A stretch of DNA of 64,000 bases from Capnocytophaga sp. (GTDB taxonomy: Bacteria; Bacteroidota; Bacteroidia; Flavobacteriales; Flavobacteriaceae): contig NZ_JAUNKD010000009.1 of the NCBI RefSeq assembly GCF_030532915.1, positions 22,739-86,738 on the forward strand, read 5' to 3'. The stretch's first letter is position 1. Every line of letters begins with the position of its first letter. The position numbers and the translations under genes were made by a program. This document shows, in pieces, positions 8,715 to 16,559 of the stretch. The notes beneath the pieces are model-generated. The model did not search any database. It saw only the letters and a list, made by a program, of their open reading frames with translations, and was not told where the DNA came from.

Positions 8715-9158
8715 TTATATTGAGTGTATTTGCTGAACCAAATCCCAAAGATGTTCAGCTTTTAATCGATTAACGGATGTGTACTGCTGGGTGTTTTGGG
8801 TTTGATAGGTGGATGTCCAAATGATTTGAAAATCATTGTCGTTGCCAATTTTTTCGATTGTTTTGACAGTTTCGCCCCGAGTTCGTGATGTGCAAAAAAT
8901 AATGTTACAACCCAACTGAGTAAGGTCGCCAAGCCGTTCTTTTAGCAAAGAATCCGGATTTCCTTCACTTTCAATACCAATTTTTTGTGAATTGATTTGC
9001 ACTACGAATCTAAAATCGCCCTCGGAGGGGATTTTTTCTTGTTTTTTGTCGAGATTTTGCAATTCAGGATATTTTTCAATGAGCATTTGTGCCAATATTC
9101 GCAAAGTTTCTGTTTTTCCGGTGTTTCCGTTGTTTGATAGCGCAATGATTGTCTTCAT
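8715..9158 (-). CDS. small P-loop protein of unknown function
   Basis: A 147-residue protein that begins MKTIIALSNNGNTGKTET, a Walker A-like loop (GNTGKT, 11-16) directly after the first beta strand, as in ParA/MinD-like or small nucleotide kinases. A later segment, LGDLTQLGCNIIFCTSRTRGET, could form the Walker B strand and a switch region. It is too short for a full SIMIBI ATPase and no family was recognised. About 115 bp upstream of the start lies a (GCTT)n microsatellite, which might alter expression by slippage. Nucleotide binding is inferred, function is unknown. Confidence 0.7.
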   Translation of the reverse strand: MKTIIALSNNGNTGKTETLRILAQMLIEKYPELQNLDKKQEKIPSEGDFRFVVQINSQKIGIESEGNPDSLLKERLGDLTQLGCNIIFCTSRTRGETVKTIEKIGNDNDFQIIWTSTYQTQNTQQYTSVNRLKAEHLWDLVQQIHSI

Positions 9159-9272
9159 AATTTTTTAGTTTTGTCGGAATTTCTTCAAATAATTCATAAA
9201 AAAATCTACCTCAAGGCAGTTTTCCCACTTTGAAGCAGATTGTATTTTTTGTAAATTTAAGTATGTGTCAGT

Positions 9273-9295
9273 GCTTGCTTGCTTGCTTGCTTGCT
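9273..9295. repeat. tetranucleotide microsatellite (GCTT)5.75
   Basis: GCTT repeated almost six times without interruption in the 192-bp gap between the small P-loop gene (start at 9158, minus strand) and folA (stop at 9351, minus strand). It sits upstream of the P-loop gene. Tetranucleotide tracts of this kind change length by slipped-strand mispairing. Confidence 0.95.
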
Positions 9296-9350
9296 GTAAA
9301 ATATGACTTGCAAAGATAGTGAAATTTAACATAGTTTGCAAATTTTTTAG

Positions 9351-9842
9351 TTATTTTTTTCGGGTGTAAGTTTCAAAAGTAAAATCGTGTGCGTGCTTTT
9401 CGTCTGCCGAAATGCGTTGTGAAAAAACCAATTTCCATTGTTGGGGCGATAGGCTCGGGAAAAAAGCATCGGCATTGTTAAACGTGGCGTGAACCCGTGT
9501 GAGTTCTATTTTGTCAGCAACATTCATCGCCAAGTGATAAATTTCACCACCACCGATAACATACGGATTTTCATCTATTTTGTGGGCTTTTTCAAGAGCT
9601 TCTGCCAGTGAGCCGACCACGATGCAACCTTCGGCTTGGTAATCGGTTTGTCGTGTTATGATAATATGCGTTCTGCCGGGCAACAGTTTGGGCAAGGTTT
9701 CAAAGGTTTTTCGCCCCATAATGATGCAATGCCCTGTGGTTAAGGACTTAAAGCGTTTAAAATCTTCCGGCAAATGCCAAAGCAATTCTCCTTTGTATCC
9801 CAATGCATTATTTTCAGAAGCAGCTGCAATGAGTGTGGTCAT
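9351..9842 (-). CDS. folA: dihydrofolate reductase
   Basis: Reduces dihydrofolate to tetrahydrofolate with NADPH; the target of trimethoprim. The 163-residue protein has the family marks: N-terminal TLIAAASENNALGYKGELLWHLPEDFKRFK (conserved Trp and acidic residue of the folate site), the NADPH-binding GHCIIMGRKTFETL and the IGGGEIYHLAM loop near residue 97. Length is standard for chromosomal DHFR. It follows the 2TM gene by two bases on the same strand and is probably cotranscribed with it. Confidence 0.95.
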   Translation of the reverse strand: MTTLIAAASENNALGYKGELLWHLPEDFKRFKSLTTGHCIIMGRKTFETLPKLLPGRTHIIITRQTDYQAEGCIVVGSLAEALEKAHKIDENPYVIGGGEIYHLAMNVADKIELTRVHATFNNADAFFPSLSPQQWKLVFSQRISADEKHAHDFTFETYTRKK

Positions 9843-9844
9843 AA

Positions 9845-10261
9845 TTAATCGGGTTGTTGCGTAAGCGACTTGTTTTGAGTGTTTAAAAGTTCTTTTTCGG
9901 CTTTGGCTTTCTCCTTTTGGAGTTCCTGCTCAATGCTTACTTCCATTTTCAGAAGTTTCTTTTGTTGCAATTCCACCAAACGTTGGCGGTGCTTTCGTTC
10001 CCAATCTTTGCCCATAAACCGATTGACAATGAACACATTCACCACGTGCAACAAAAATAGAAACGACCAAGCCAAGATGCCCCAAAGATACCAATTATAC
10101 GTTACATCGCTGTAAAGCAACTTGTTGATAACCACCATAAAAATACATCCCAGAATGAATACCCAGAAGTGGAAAAAAAGCATTTTCTTTTGCTTGATGC
10201 GTCGTTGTGCATCTTCAAACAGTTCGTGCTGAGCCGGTTCCATTTTTATTTTATCTTGCAT
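9845..10261 (-). CDS. 2TM domain-containing membrane protein
   Basis: A 138-residue protein with two hydrophobic helices (about 29-49 and 61-82) joined by a short loop, flanked by a basic N-terminal helix and a long, highly charged C-terminal helix with coiled-coil character (KKLLKMEVSIEQELQKEKAKAEKELL). This is the 2TM family common in Flavobacteriia, where the domain is also found attached to LytTR histidine kinases. Here it stands alone upstream of folA with a two-base gap. Function unknown. Confidence 0.8.
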   Translation of the reverse strand: MQDKIKMEPAQHELFEDAQRRIKQKKMLFFHFWVFILGCIFMVVINKLLYSDVTYNWYLWGILAWSFLFLLHVVNVFIVNRFMGKDWERKHRQRLVELQQKKLLKMEVSIEQELQKEKAKAEKELLNTQNKSLTQQPD

Positions 10262-10321
10262 AGTTTTTTGTAATTAATTATTATCGTGCCAAATGTACAA
10301 CTTTAAATTAGGATACCAAAA

Positions 10322-10891
10322 CTATTTTTGATTTTCAAAACTTTGCAATGTTTCGTAAATTAAGTGTGTGGGCAAGCCCATTACGTTGTTGTACGAGCCT
10401 TCTATATGTGTAACGCCCACCAGCCCAATCCAATCTTGAATGCCGTATGCACCGGCTTTGTCATAGGGTTTGTATGTGGTTAGATAAAAATCTATTTCAT
10501 TGTTTGTTAATTGTTTAAAGCTGACTTTTGTAACGCAACTTACTACTTTTTGCTTTGTGAGAGAAGAAAAACAAACCGAAGTAATCACCTCGTGTTGTTT
10601 GCCCGAAAGCGATTTAAGCATTGCAAAGGCATCGTCATAATTTTGGGGCTTCCCGAGGGCTTTCCCTTCGTGCCAAACAAGCGTATCGGAAGTTATTACA
10701 ACTTCGTTTGGCTGTATATCTTTCTGAAAAACAGAGGCTTTTAATATTGCTAGAAAATTTGTAATTTCTTCACGTTGCAGATTTTTGGGGTAAACTTCTT
10801 CAACGGGTTTCAAAACCACTTCGTAATCCAGATTTAGTTCTTCAAAAAATTGTTGTCTGCGTGGTGAAGCTGATGCCAAAATTATTTTCAT
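10322..10891 (-). CDS. maf: Maf-family nucleoside triphosphate pyrophosphatase
   Basis: Hydrolyses non-canonical or modified NTPs to the monophosphate; the subgroup matching YhdE prefers dTTP/UTP. The 189-residue protein shows the N-terminal SASPRRQQFFEEL motif (7-19), the acidic ITSDTLVWHEGKALGKP stretch near 66-82, and DKAGAYGIQDW near 143-153. All fit the Maf fold with no truncation. It is separated from the divergent lipoprotein gene by a 156-bp AT-rich intergenic region. Confidence 0.9.
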   Translation of the reverse strand: MKIILASASPRRQQFFEELNLDYEVVLKPVEEVYPKNLQREEITNFLAILKASVFQKDIQPNEVVITSDTLVWHEGKALGKPQNYDDAFAMLKSLSGKQHEVITSVCFSSLTKQKVVSCVTKVSFKQLTNNEIDFYLTTYKPYDKAGAYGIQDWIGLVGVTHIEGSYNNVMGLPTHLIYETLQSFENQK

Positions 10892-11047
10892 TAGTTGCTT
10901 ACTTTATGTTAAAATTTCATTCAATTTATCAGAAAAACGGATTTTTCTGATGGTTTCAGACCACAAAGTAAAGAAGAAAATGGCAAAACTAAAAGAAATG
11001 TCCGTTTTTTTTCGTAATTTTGAAGCCTTTACCAAATTTATTGAGCA

Positions 11048-11452
11048 ATGAAAAAATACATTTTTATTTTGATGATTTTTGTTGTAAGTGCTTGTAATCA
11101 AAAAGTTACGCAACAAGATTTGCAACATTTAAACGGTTATTGGGAAATTGAAAAAGCCATCACGCCCGATAAGCAAGTAAAAGAATATCAGTTGAATACA
11201 ACTTATGATTATATCGAAATCAATGGTGAAAAAGGTTTCCGAAAGAAAGTATATCCGCAATTGATGGGCAGGTTCCAAACTAATGATGACAGTGAAACTT
11301 TTGAAGTAATTAACGAAGCCAACAGCTTCAAAATGAATTATGAAAACGAAGGAAATCAATGGACGGAAACCTTAAAATCAATAAACGAAACCTCGTTTGT
11401 GGTGGAAAATGAGGCCGGCATAGAGTATCATTACAAAAGAGTTAAAAATTAA
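11048..11452 (+). CDS. small lipoprotein, lipocalin-like
   Basis: A 134-residue protein with a signal peptide and lipobox (MKKYIFILMIFVVSAC, Cys16), so it is probably lipid-anchored. The mature part begins with LNGYWEIEKA and consists of alternating strands (IEINGEKGFRKKVYP, WTETLKSINE, SFVVENEAGIEYHYK), like small lipocalin-like proteins; no exact family was recognised. A -7 box TAATTTTG lies at 11015-11022. The gene is followed four bases later by the DUF721 gene and probably starts an operon running to uvrB. Confidence 0.75.
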   Translation: MKKYIFILMIFVVSACNQKVTQQDLQHLNGYWEIEKAITPDKQVKEYQLNTTYDYIEINGEKGFRKKVYPQLMGRFQTNDDSETFEVINEANSFKMNYENEGNQWTETLKSINETSFVVENEAGIEYHYKRVKN

Positions 11453-11456
11453 TCTG

Positions 11457-11747
11457 ATGGAAGGAAACACGCAATCATTATCCACTGTAATTAAGGAACT
11501 TATAAAAAGAAATCATTTGGAGTACGGGCTTCACAAAGTGGAAGTTCAAGAAGTTTGGACACGCCTAATGGGCAGCCCTATCGCCAAATACACCACCGCT
11601 GTGGAACTCAAAGCCGACGTGCTGCACGTGCATTTGTCCTCGCCCGCACTTGCCCAAGAACTCAGCTACGGAAAAGAAAAAATAATTAAAAACATCAATG
11701 AAGAAATGGGCGAAGAAATCGTTACAAAAATATTGTTTTTCAGTTAA
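11457..11747 (+). CDS. DUF721 protein (DciA-like)
   Basis: A 96-residue protein of the DUF721 family, which is related to the N-terminal domain of DciA, the loader of replicative helicase DnaB in many bacteria. It has the family's short helix (LSTVIKELIKRNHLEYGL), the VWTRLMGSPIAKYT segment and the closing LAQELSYGKEKIIKNINEEMG. Whether this short Bacteroidota form loads the helicase is not known. It overlaps no neighbour and sits in a compact rightward run. Confidence 0.8.
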   Translation: MEGNTQSLSTVIKELIKRNHLEYGLHKVEVQEVWTRLMGSPIAKYTTAVELKADVLHVHLSSPALAQELSYGKEKIIKNINEEMGEEIVTKILFFS

Positions 11748-11759
11748 TTATAAAGAAAT

Positions 11760-12320
11760 ATGATTCGATTTGCAACAAAAAATGACGCCGATTTCGTAGC
11801 TCCGTTGATGTTCCAAGCAATGGAAGAAATTGTGTTTAAACTCATTGGGAAAGAAGATGAAAATCAGGCAGTTTCATTTCTGAAAACCTTGTTTTTGGAA
11901 GAAAAAAATCAGTATTCGTACCAAAACACAATTGTTTTTGAGGAAGATAACGCGGTTATCGGTTCGTTAGTTTTTTATGACGGAGCTGATTTAGAGCATT
12001 TTAGAAAACCCGTTTTGACTCTTGCCGAGCAAATTTCAGGACGAAAAATCGCTGTGGAAGACGAAACTTCCGCCGGTGAAATTTACATCGACACGGTGAG
12101 CGTAAGTCCCCGAGGACAAGGGAAAGGCATTGGTTCACAGTTAATTAGCTTTTTGCAAAACTATGTAGCTGAAAATCAATTGGGTAAAATCGGTCTGCTG
12201 GTTGATGAAAACAATCCGAAAGCCGAAAAACTTTACACCCGCCTCGGTTTTGTATATGCTAATAATCAGACACTTGCAGGCGGGAATTACAAACATTTGG
12301 TTTTTGAAAAAATAAAGTAA
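11760..12320 (+). CDS. GNAT family N-acetyltransferase
   Basis: A 186-residue acetyltransferase. The acetyl-CoA pyrophosphate loop is visible as SVSPRGQGKGIGSQL near residues 115-129, preceded by the beta-4 strand EIYIDTV and followed by the GLLVDENNPKAEKLYTRLGF segment typical of GNAT proteins. The substrate cannot be read from the sequence. It starts 12 bases after the DUF721 gene and ends six bases before uvrB, so all are probably cotranscribed. Confidence 0.88.
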   Translation: MIRFATKNDADFVAPLMFQAMEEIVFKLIGKEDENQAVSFLKTLFLEEKNQYSYQNTIVFEEDNAVIGSLVFYDGADLEHFRKPVLTLAEQISGRKIAVEDETSAGEIYIDTVSVSPRGQGKGIGSQLISFLQNYVAENQLGKIGLLVDENNPKAEKLYTRLGFVYANNQTLAGGNYKHLVFEKIK

Positions 12321-12326
12321 ATTAAA

Positions 12327-14321
12327 ATGCAATTCTCCATACAATCTGATTTTCAGCCTACCGGCGACCAGCCCCAAGCCATCAAACAATTGGCTCAGGG
12401 CATCGAAAGTGGCGAAAAATACCAAGTTTTGCTCGGGGTTACGGGGTCGGGAAAAACCTTTACGGTGGCAAACGTTATCGAAAAAGTGCAACGTCCCACG
12501 TTGGTGTTGGCTCATAACAAAACCCTTGCTGCTCAGCTATATAGCGAGTTTAAAGCCTTCTTTCCGAATAATGCGGTGGAATATTTCGTGTCGTATTACG
12601 ACTATTACCAACCCGAAGCCTACATTCCCACCACGGGGACGTACATCGAAAAAGACCTTTCCATCAACGAAGAAATCGAAAAACTGCGGCTCAGTGCCAC
12701 CTCATCGTTGCTTTCGGGGCGACGTGATGTGCTGGTCGTGGCTTCCGTTTCCTGCCTTTACGGAATCGGGAATCCTGTTGAATTTCAGAAGAATGTAATC
12801 ACCATCAAGCGGGGCGAAATCCTGCCGCGAACCCAATTTATGCATCGTTTGGTGCAGAGTTTGTACGCCCGAACCACCGCCGAATTTATTCACGGAAATT
12901 TCCGCGTAAAGGGAGATGTGGTGGACATTTACCCCGGCTATTCCGACACGCCGTTTCGCATTCATTTCTTCGGGGACGAAATCGAAGAAATTGAAGTTTT
13001 TGACCCGCAAACCAATAGAGTAACAGAACGTTACGATAGCCTGAATATCTATCCCGCCAATATGTTCGTAACCTCGCCCGATGTGTTGCAAAAAGCCATT
13101 TGGAACATTCAGCAGGATTTGACCAAGCAAGTGGAATATTTTAAAGAAATCGGCAAACATCTGGAAGCCAAACGATTGGAAGAGCGTACGAATTTCGATT
13201 TGGAAATGATTCGCGAACTCGGCTATTGTTCGGGCATTGAAAATTATTCGCGTTATTTAGACGGAAGGGAACCCGGCACGCGTCCGTTTTGTTTGTTGGA
13301 TTATTTTCCTGCTGATTTTCTGATGGTTATAGACGAAAGTCACGTAACCGTTCCGCAAGTGCACGCAATGTACGGGGGCGACCGCAGTCGGAAAGAAAAT
13401 TTGGTGGAATACGGTTTTCGCTTGCCCGCCGCTTTGGATAATCGTCCGTTAAAATTCGAGGAGTTTGAAGCCCTTCAAAATCAGGTGATTTATGTGAGTG
13501 CCACGCCTGCCGATTACGAACTTCAAAAAACGCAAGGAGCTTATATTGAGCAGATTATCCGTCCGACGGGATTGCTTGACCCCGAAATTGAAATCCGCCC
13601 GAGTGAGAATCAAATTGATGATTTGGCGGAAGAAATTCAGCTTCGAGTGGAAAAAGACGAACGCATTTTGGTAACCACCCTCACCAAGCGAATGGCGGAG
13701 GAATTGACCAAATATCTAACCAAAATCGGGGTGCGTTGTCGTTACATTCACAGTGATGTGGATACCCTTGAACGCGTGGAGATTATGCAAGATTTACGTC
13801 GCGGATTGTTTGATGTTTTGGTGGGCGTGAACCTGCTTCGTGAGGGCTTGGATTTGCCCGAAGTGTCGTTGGTAGCCATTTTAGATGCCGATAAGGAAGG
13901 GTTTTTGCGTTCCACACGGTCGCTGACCCAAACGGTGGGGCGTGCAGCTCGGAACGTAAACGGAAAAGCCATTATGTATGCTGACAAAATCACGAACAGT
14001 ATGCAGGTAACCATCGATGACACGAACTATCGGCGTGAAAAACAGATGAATTACAACCTGCGTAATGGCATCGTTCCCAAGCCTTTGAACAAAAAAATAG
14101 AAAATACGCTCAGTAAAAGCCCAATTACCGAGTTTCACTACGACCCGTCGTTTAAAAAAGAAAAAGAATCACCTGAAATTGAGTTGTTTTCACCAAAAGA
14201 AATCGACAGAAAAATTCGTGAAACCCGCAAACTGATGGAAACCGCCGCCAAAGAATTGGACTTTGTTAAAGCCGCCCAATATCGTGATGAAATCAAAAAA
14301 TTGGAGGCGATGAAAGGGTAA
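12327..14321 (+). CDS. uvrB: excinuclease ABC subunit UvrB
   Basis: The damage-verifying helicase subunit of nucleotide excision repair, working with UvrA and UvrC. The 664-residue protein has Walker A GVTGSGKT (37-44), the DNA-clamping beta-hairpin YYDYYQPEAYIP (about 90-101), the VIDESHVTVPQ helicase motif, the VGRAARN motif VI region and a C-terminal UVR motif (IDRKIRETRKLMETAAKELDF..., about 626-660) that contacts UvrC. The length is standard. It is the last gene of the rightward run that starts at 11048. Confidence 0.97.
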   Translation: MQFSIQSDFQPTGDQPQAIKQLAQGIESGEKYQVLLGVTGSGKTFTVANVIEKVQRPTLVLAHNKTLAAQLYSEFKAFFPNNAVEYFVSYYDYYQPEAYIPTTGTYIEKDLSINEEIEKLRLSATSSLLSGRRDVLVVASVSCLYGIGNPVEFQKNVITIKRGEILPRTQFMHRLVQSLYARTTAEFIHGNFRVKGDVVDIYPGYSDTPFRIHFFGDEIEEIEVFDPQTNRVTERYDSLNIYPANMFVTSPDVLQKAIWNIQQDLTKQVEYFKEIGKHLEAKRLEERTNFDLEMIRELGYCSGIENYSRYLDGREPGTRPFCLLDYFPADFLMVIDESHVTVPQVHAMYGGDRSRKENLVEYGFRLPAALDNRPLKFEEFEALQNQVIYVSATPADYELQKTQGAYIEQIIRPTGLLDPEIEIRPSENQIDDLAEEIQLRVEKDERILVTTLTKRMAEELTKYLTKIGVRCRYIHSDVDTLERVEIMQDLRRGLFDVLVGVNLLREGLDLPEVSLVAILDADKEGFLRSTRSLTQTVGRAARNVNGKAIMYADKITNSMQVTIDDTNYRREKQMNYNLRNGIVPKPLNKKIENTLSKSPITEFHYDPSFKKEKESPEIELFSPKEIDRKIRETRKLMETAAKELDFVKAAQYRDEIKKLEAMKG

Positions 14322-14323
14322 AA

Positions 14324-14920
14324 TTATTCACCCATATCGCGTTCAATCTGTTTGATTTCTCTTAGATGTTCAATTATTTTATTGATTTGCTCTGCCTTGT
14401 CAACTTCGATGGGGATTTCAACTTTTGAATATTCCCATCGGATTACTAAGTTGATTTTTGTGTCGCTGATGCCCTCAAAAGATATTTCCAACGACTCTTG
14501 CAATTCTTTTTGTTCTTGAACCGGCACTTTAATTTCGATGGCGTTTTCGTTAGGGTCATAACTGTATGCTCCCCACGCATCGGCATCGTAGTTTAGCGCT
14601 ACGTTCCATTGTTTTTCTTCGGGCGTTATAAAAATTGCGTATCTTCCCGGTTTCGTGGATTTTCCTCCAAAAAGCACGCCTTGCTCAAAGGTGATGTTAG
14701 TGGCTTCGTTAGCGCCCACACGCCAAATTTTTCCGAATGGGACTAACTCGCCGAATATTTTCCGTCCGCGCACGCTGGGTCTGCCGTAATCCACTGAAAT
14801 TTTTGTTACGGAAAACTGTTGCGAAATCACTTGCCGCGGGCTTGCCATCGGATATTTGTAGATTTGTGAAAATCCTACGTAAAAAAACAAGAAAAAAACA
14901 AACGTAAACAGTTTTTTCAT
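14324..14920 (-). CDS. DUF2911 secreted protein
   Basis: A 198-residue exported protein (signal peptide MKKLFTFVFFLFFYVGFSQ). The core shows the DUF2911 marks: SPRQVISQQF, ISVDYGRPSVRGRKIFGELVPFGKIWRVGANEAT and PGRYAIFITPEEKQWNVALN. The family is abundant in Bacteroidota and its function is unknown. The stop lies two bases beyond that of uvrB, so the genes converge with no room for a separate terminator. It probably follows porT on the same transcript (19-bp gap). Confidence 0.85.
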   Translation of the reverse strand: MKKLFTFVFFLFFYVGFSQIYKYPMASPRQVISQQFSVTKISVDYGRPSVRGRKIFGELVPFGKIWRVGANEATNITFEQGVLFGGKSTKPGRYAIFITPEEKQWNVALNYDADAWGAYSYDPNENAIEIKVPVQEQKELQESLEISFEGISDTKINLVIRWEYSKVEIPIEVDKAEQINKIIEHLREIKQIERDMGE

Positions 14921-14939
14921 ATCAAATTAGGTTCAAAAA

Positions 14940-15656
14940 TTATTCAAATGTAAGATTAATCAAGAATCCGCGTGATTTAATTTTGCTTAAATTGCTTGTC
15001 CACGGGCTTGCCGCATTGTTATCCGGAATCAATTCATTGTTGATGGAAAATAATCCTCTGATTGAGGGCGAAAGTCTGAAAAAAGGCGTGTAAATATCAA
15101 AGCCAATGCCTAATTCATAGAAAAAAACACTTCGTTGCGTGCGAAAAATTCCTTCGTAATTATCAATGTTTAAGTTGTAATTACTACTTAGGTTGATAGC
15201 CATTGACCCGCCCGCCGTGAGGTAAGGTTTAAAGTTGTACCAACGTGCAGAGCTGAATTTCAGCAATAAAGGAATGTAAATGTAGGTCGATTTCACTTCC
15301 CGAAGTTGGTCTCTTTTTTCTTCCATTCCGGGGAAGTACAAGTTGCGTTTGTTGTAAACCAAACCGGGTTCAATCCGTAGGTCAAGAAATTTTGCCAAAC
15401 GCATCGAGCCGGAAAGCCCCACGTTGAATCCCCAGTTTTTCTCGGTGCGAATTTCACGAATTGTACGCGTTGTGTAATCCAATTTTTCGTAATTAAACTT
15501 AAAATCAAACAAATTGGCACCAAAGTAATAGCCCCATTGCAAAGGTTTCTCATCAAAATGTTCCAAATTGAGTAGCGGATGCTCGCGTTGCGCCCAAGCA
15601 GATGATGCTCCGATGAAAAAGATGCTTAGTAAAGAGAATATTCGTATTTTTTTCAT
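14940..15656 (-). CDS. porT: type IX secretion outer-membrane protein PorT
   Basis: A 238-residue outer-membrane barrel with a signal peptide ending at SSAWAQ. Alternating strands (WGYYFGANLFDFKF, NWGFNVGLSGSMRLAKFLDLRIEPGLVY, YIYIPLLLKFSS, FYELGIGFDIYTPFFRLSPSIRGLFS) and a final strand ending LINLTFE fit an eight-stranded barrel. The sequence and its location two bases after ubiE match the porT/sprT locus of other Flavobacteriia, where PorT is needed for the type IX secretion and gliding machinery. No other T9SS gene is in the window. Confidence 0.82.
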   Translation of the reverse strand: MKKIRIFSLLSIFFIGASSAWAQREHPLLNLEHFDEKPLQWGYYFGANLFDFKFNYEKLDYTTRTIREIRTEKNWGFNVGLSGSMRLAKFLDLRIEPGLVYNKRNLYFPGMEEKRDQLREVKSTYIYIPLLLKFSSARWYNFKPYLTAGGSMAINLSSNYNLNIDNYEGIFRTQRSVFFYELGIGFDIYTPFFRLSPSIRGLFSINNELIPDNNAASPWTSNLSKIKSRGFLINLTFE

Positions 15657-15658
15657 TT

Positions 15659-16405
15659 TTAAACTATATTAGGTTTATTTCCGATGTAAATGGTTGCCAC
15701 ACCGCCCAACGTTTTGGGATAGTAGTGCGTGTCGGCGTATCCGATTTGGTCTAAAATGGCTCTGAATTTTTTTCCGTACGGAAAAGCCGAAGCCGATTTT
15801 GACAGGTAACTGTAAGCGGAGCGGTCTTTTGAAAAAATCTTACCGATTAAAGGCATAACAAATTTAGTGTAAGCAAAATATCCTTGCCGAAACGGAAAGT
15901 TTTCAGGGATTGAGGTTTCCAAAACCACTAGTCGCCCGCCGGGGCGGATTACACGGTAAATCTCTGAAAGTCCTTTTTCTAAATTTTCAAAATTCCGAAC
16001 GCCAAAAGCCACCGTTACGGCATCAAAATGGTTGTCGGCAAAAGGCAAATTTTCACTGTCGCCGTGAATGAGTTCAATGCGTTGGTCGAGTTGTTTTTTT
16101 TGTATTTTTTCGCGTCCCACGGCAAGCATTCCTTCCGAAATGTCCAAACCCACCACTTCAACATCGTTGATTTGCGTAAGTGCGATGGCTAAATCGCCTG
16201 TGCCGGTGGCCACGTCAAGCACTTTTTGAGGCTTGATTTCAGCCACTTTCTCAACCACAAATTCACGCCATTTAATATCTGAACCCCAGGATATTACGCG
16301 GTTAAGCCCGTCGTAAGTTCCTGAAATGGAATCAAACATTTGGGCAACCTGCTTTTTTTTGCCTTCTGTGGAGTTTTTGTACGGAGTGATTGTGTTTTCT
16401 GCCAT
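15659..16405 (-). CDS. ubiE: menaquinone biosynthesis methyltransferase UbiE/MenG
   Basis: Methylates demethylmenaquinone, the last step in menaquinone synthesis, using S-adenosylmethionine. The 248-residue protein carries the family N-terminus (VAQMFDSISGTYDGLNRVISWGSDIKWR), SAM motif I VLDVATGTGDLAIAL near 61-75, and VTVAFGVRNFENLEKGLSEIYRVIRPGGRLVVLE further on. A -7 promoter box (TATCTTTG on the minus strand, 16434-16427) lies just upstream. The porT gene follows two bases after its stop, so ubiE-porT-DUF2911 look like one operon. Confidence 0.95.
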   Translation of the reverse strand: MAENTITPYKNSTEGKKKQVAQMFDSISGTYDGLNRVISWGSDIKWREFVVEKVAEIKPQKVLDVATGTGDLAIALTQINDVEVVGLDISEGMLAVGREKIQKKQLDQRIELIHGDSENLPFADNHFDAVTVAFGVRNFENLEKGLSEIYRVIRPGGRLVVLETSIPENFPFRQGYFAYTKFVMPLIGKIFSKDRSAYSYLSKSASAFPYGKKFRAILDQIGYADTHYYPKTLGGVATIYIGNKPNIV

Positions 16406-16426
16406 TAACTATGTCTAACTTTTTTG

Positions 16427-16434
16427 CAAAGATA
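16427..16434 (-). promoter_or_regulatory. -7 promoter element of ubiE-porT
   Basis: CAAAGATA on the plus strand reads TATCTTTG on the minus strand, an exact TAnnTTTG match, 22 bp before the ubiE ATG. No clear -33 element was found. Confidence 0.5.
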
Positions 16435-16559
16435 GCTAAAAAGTTGGAAGTTGAAAGTTGATTTTAAAAAATAGCCCAATTTAAGCTGATTTTTACGCCA
16501 ATTTTGTAACAATTCCGGTATTTTTGCGTCTTTAAGAAAACTAATAACCAAACATAGAT

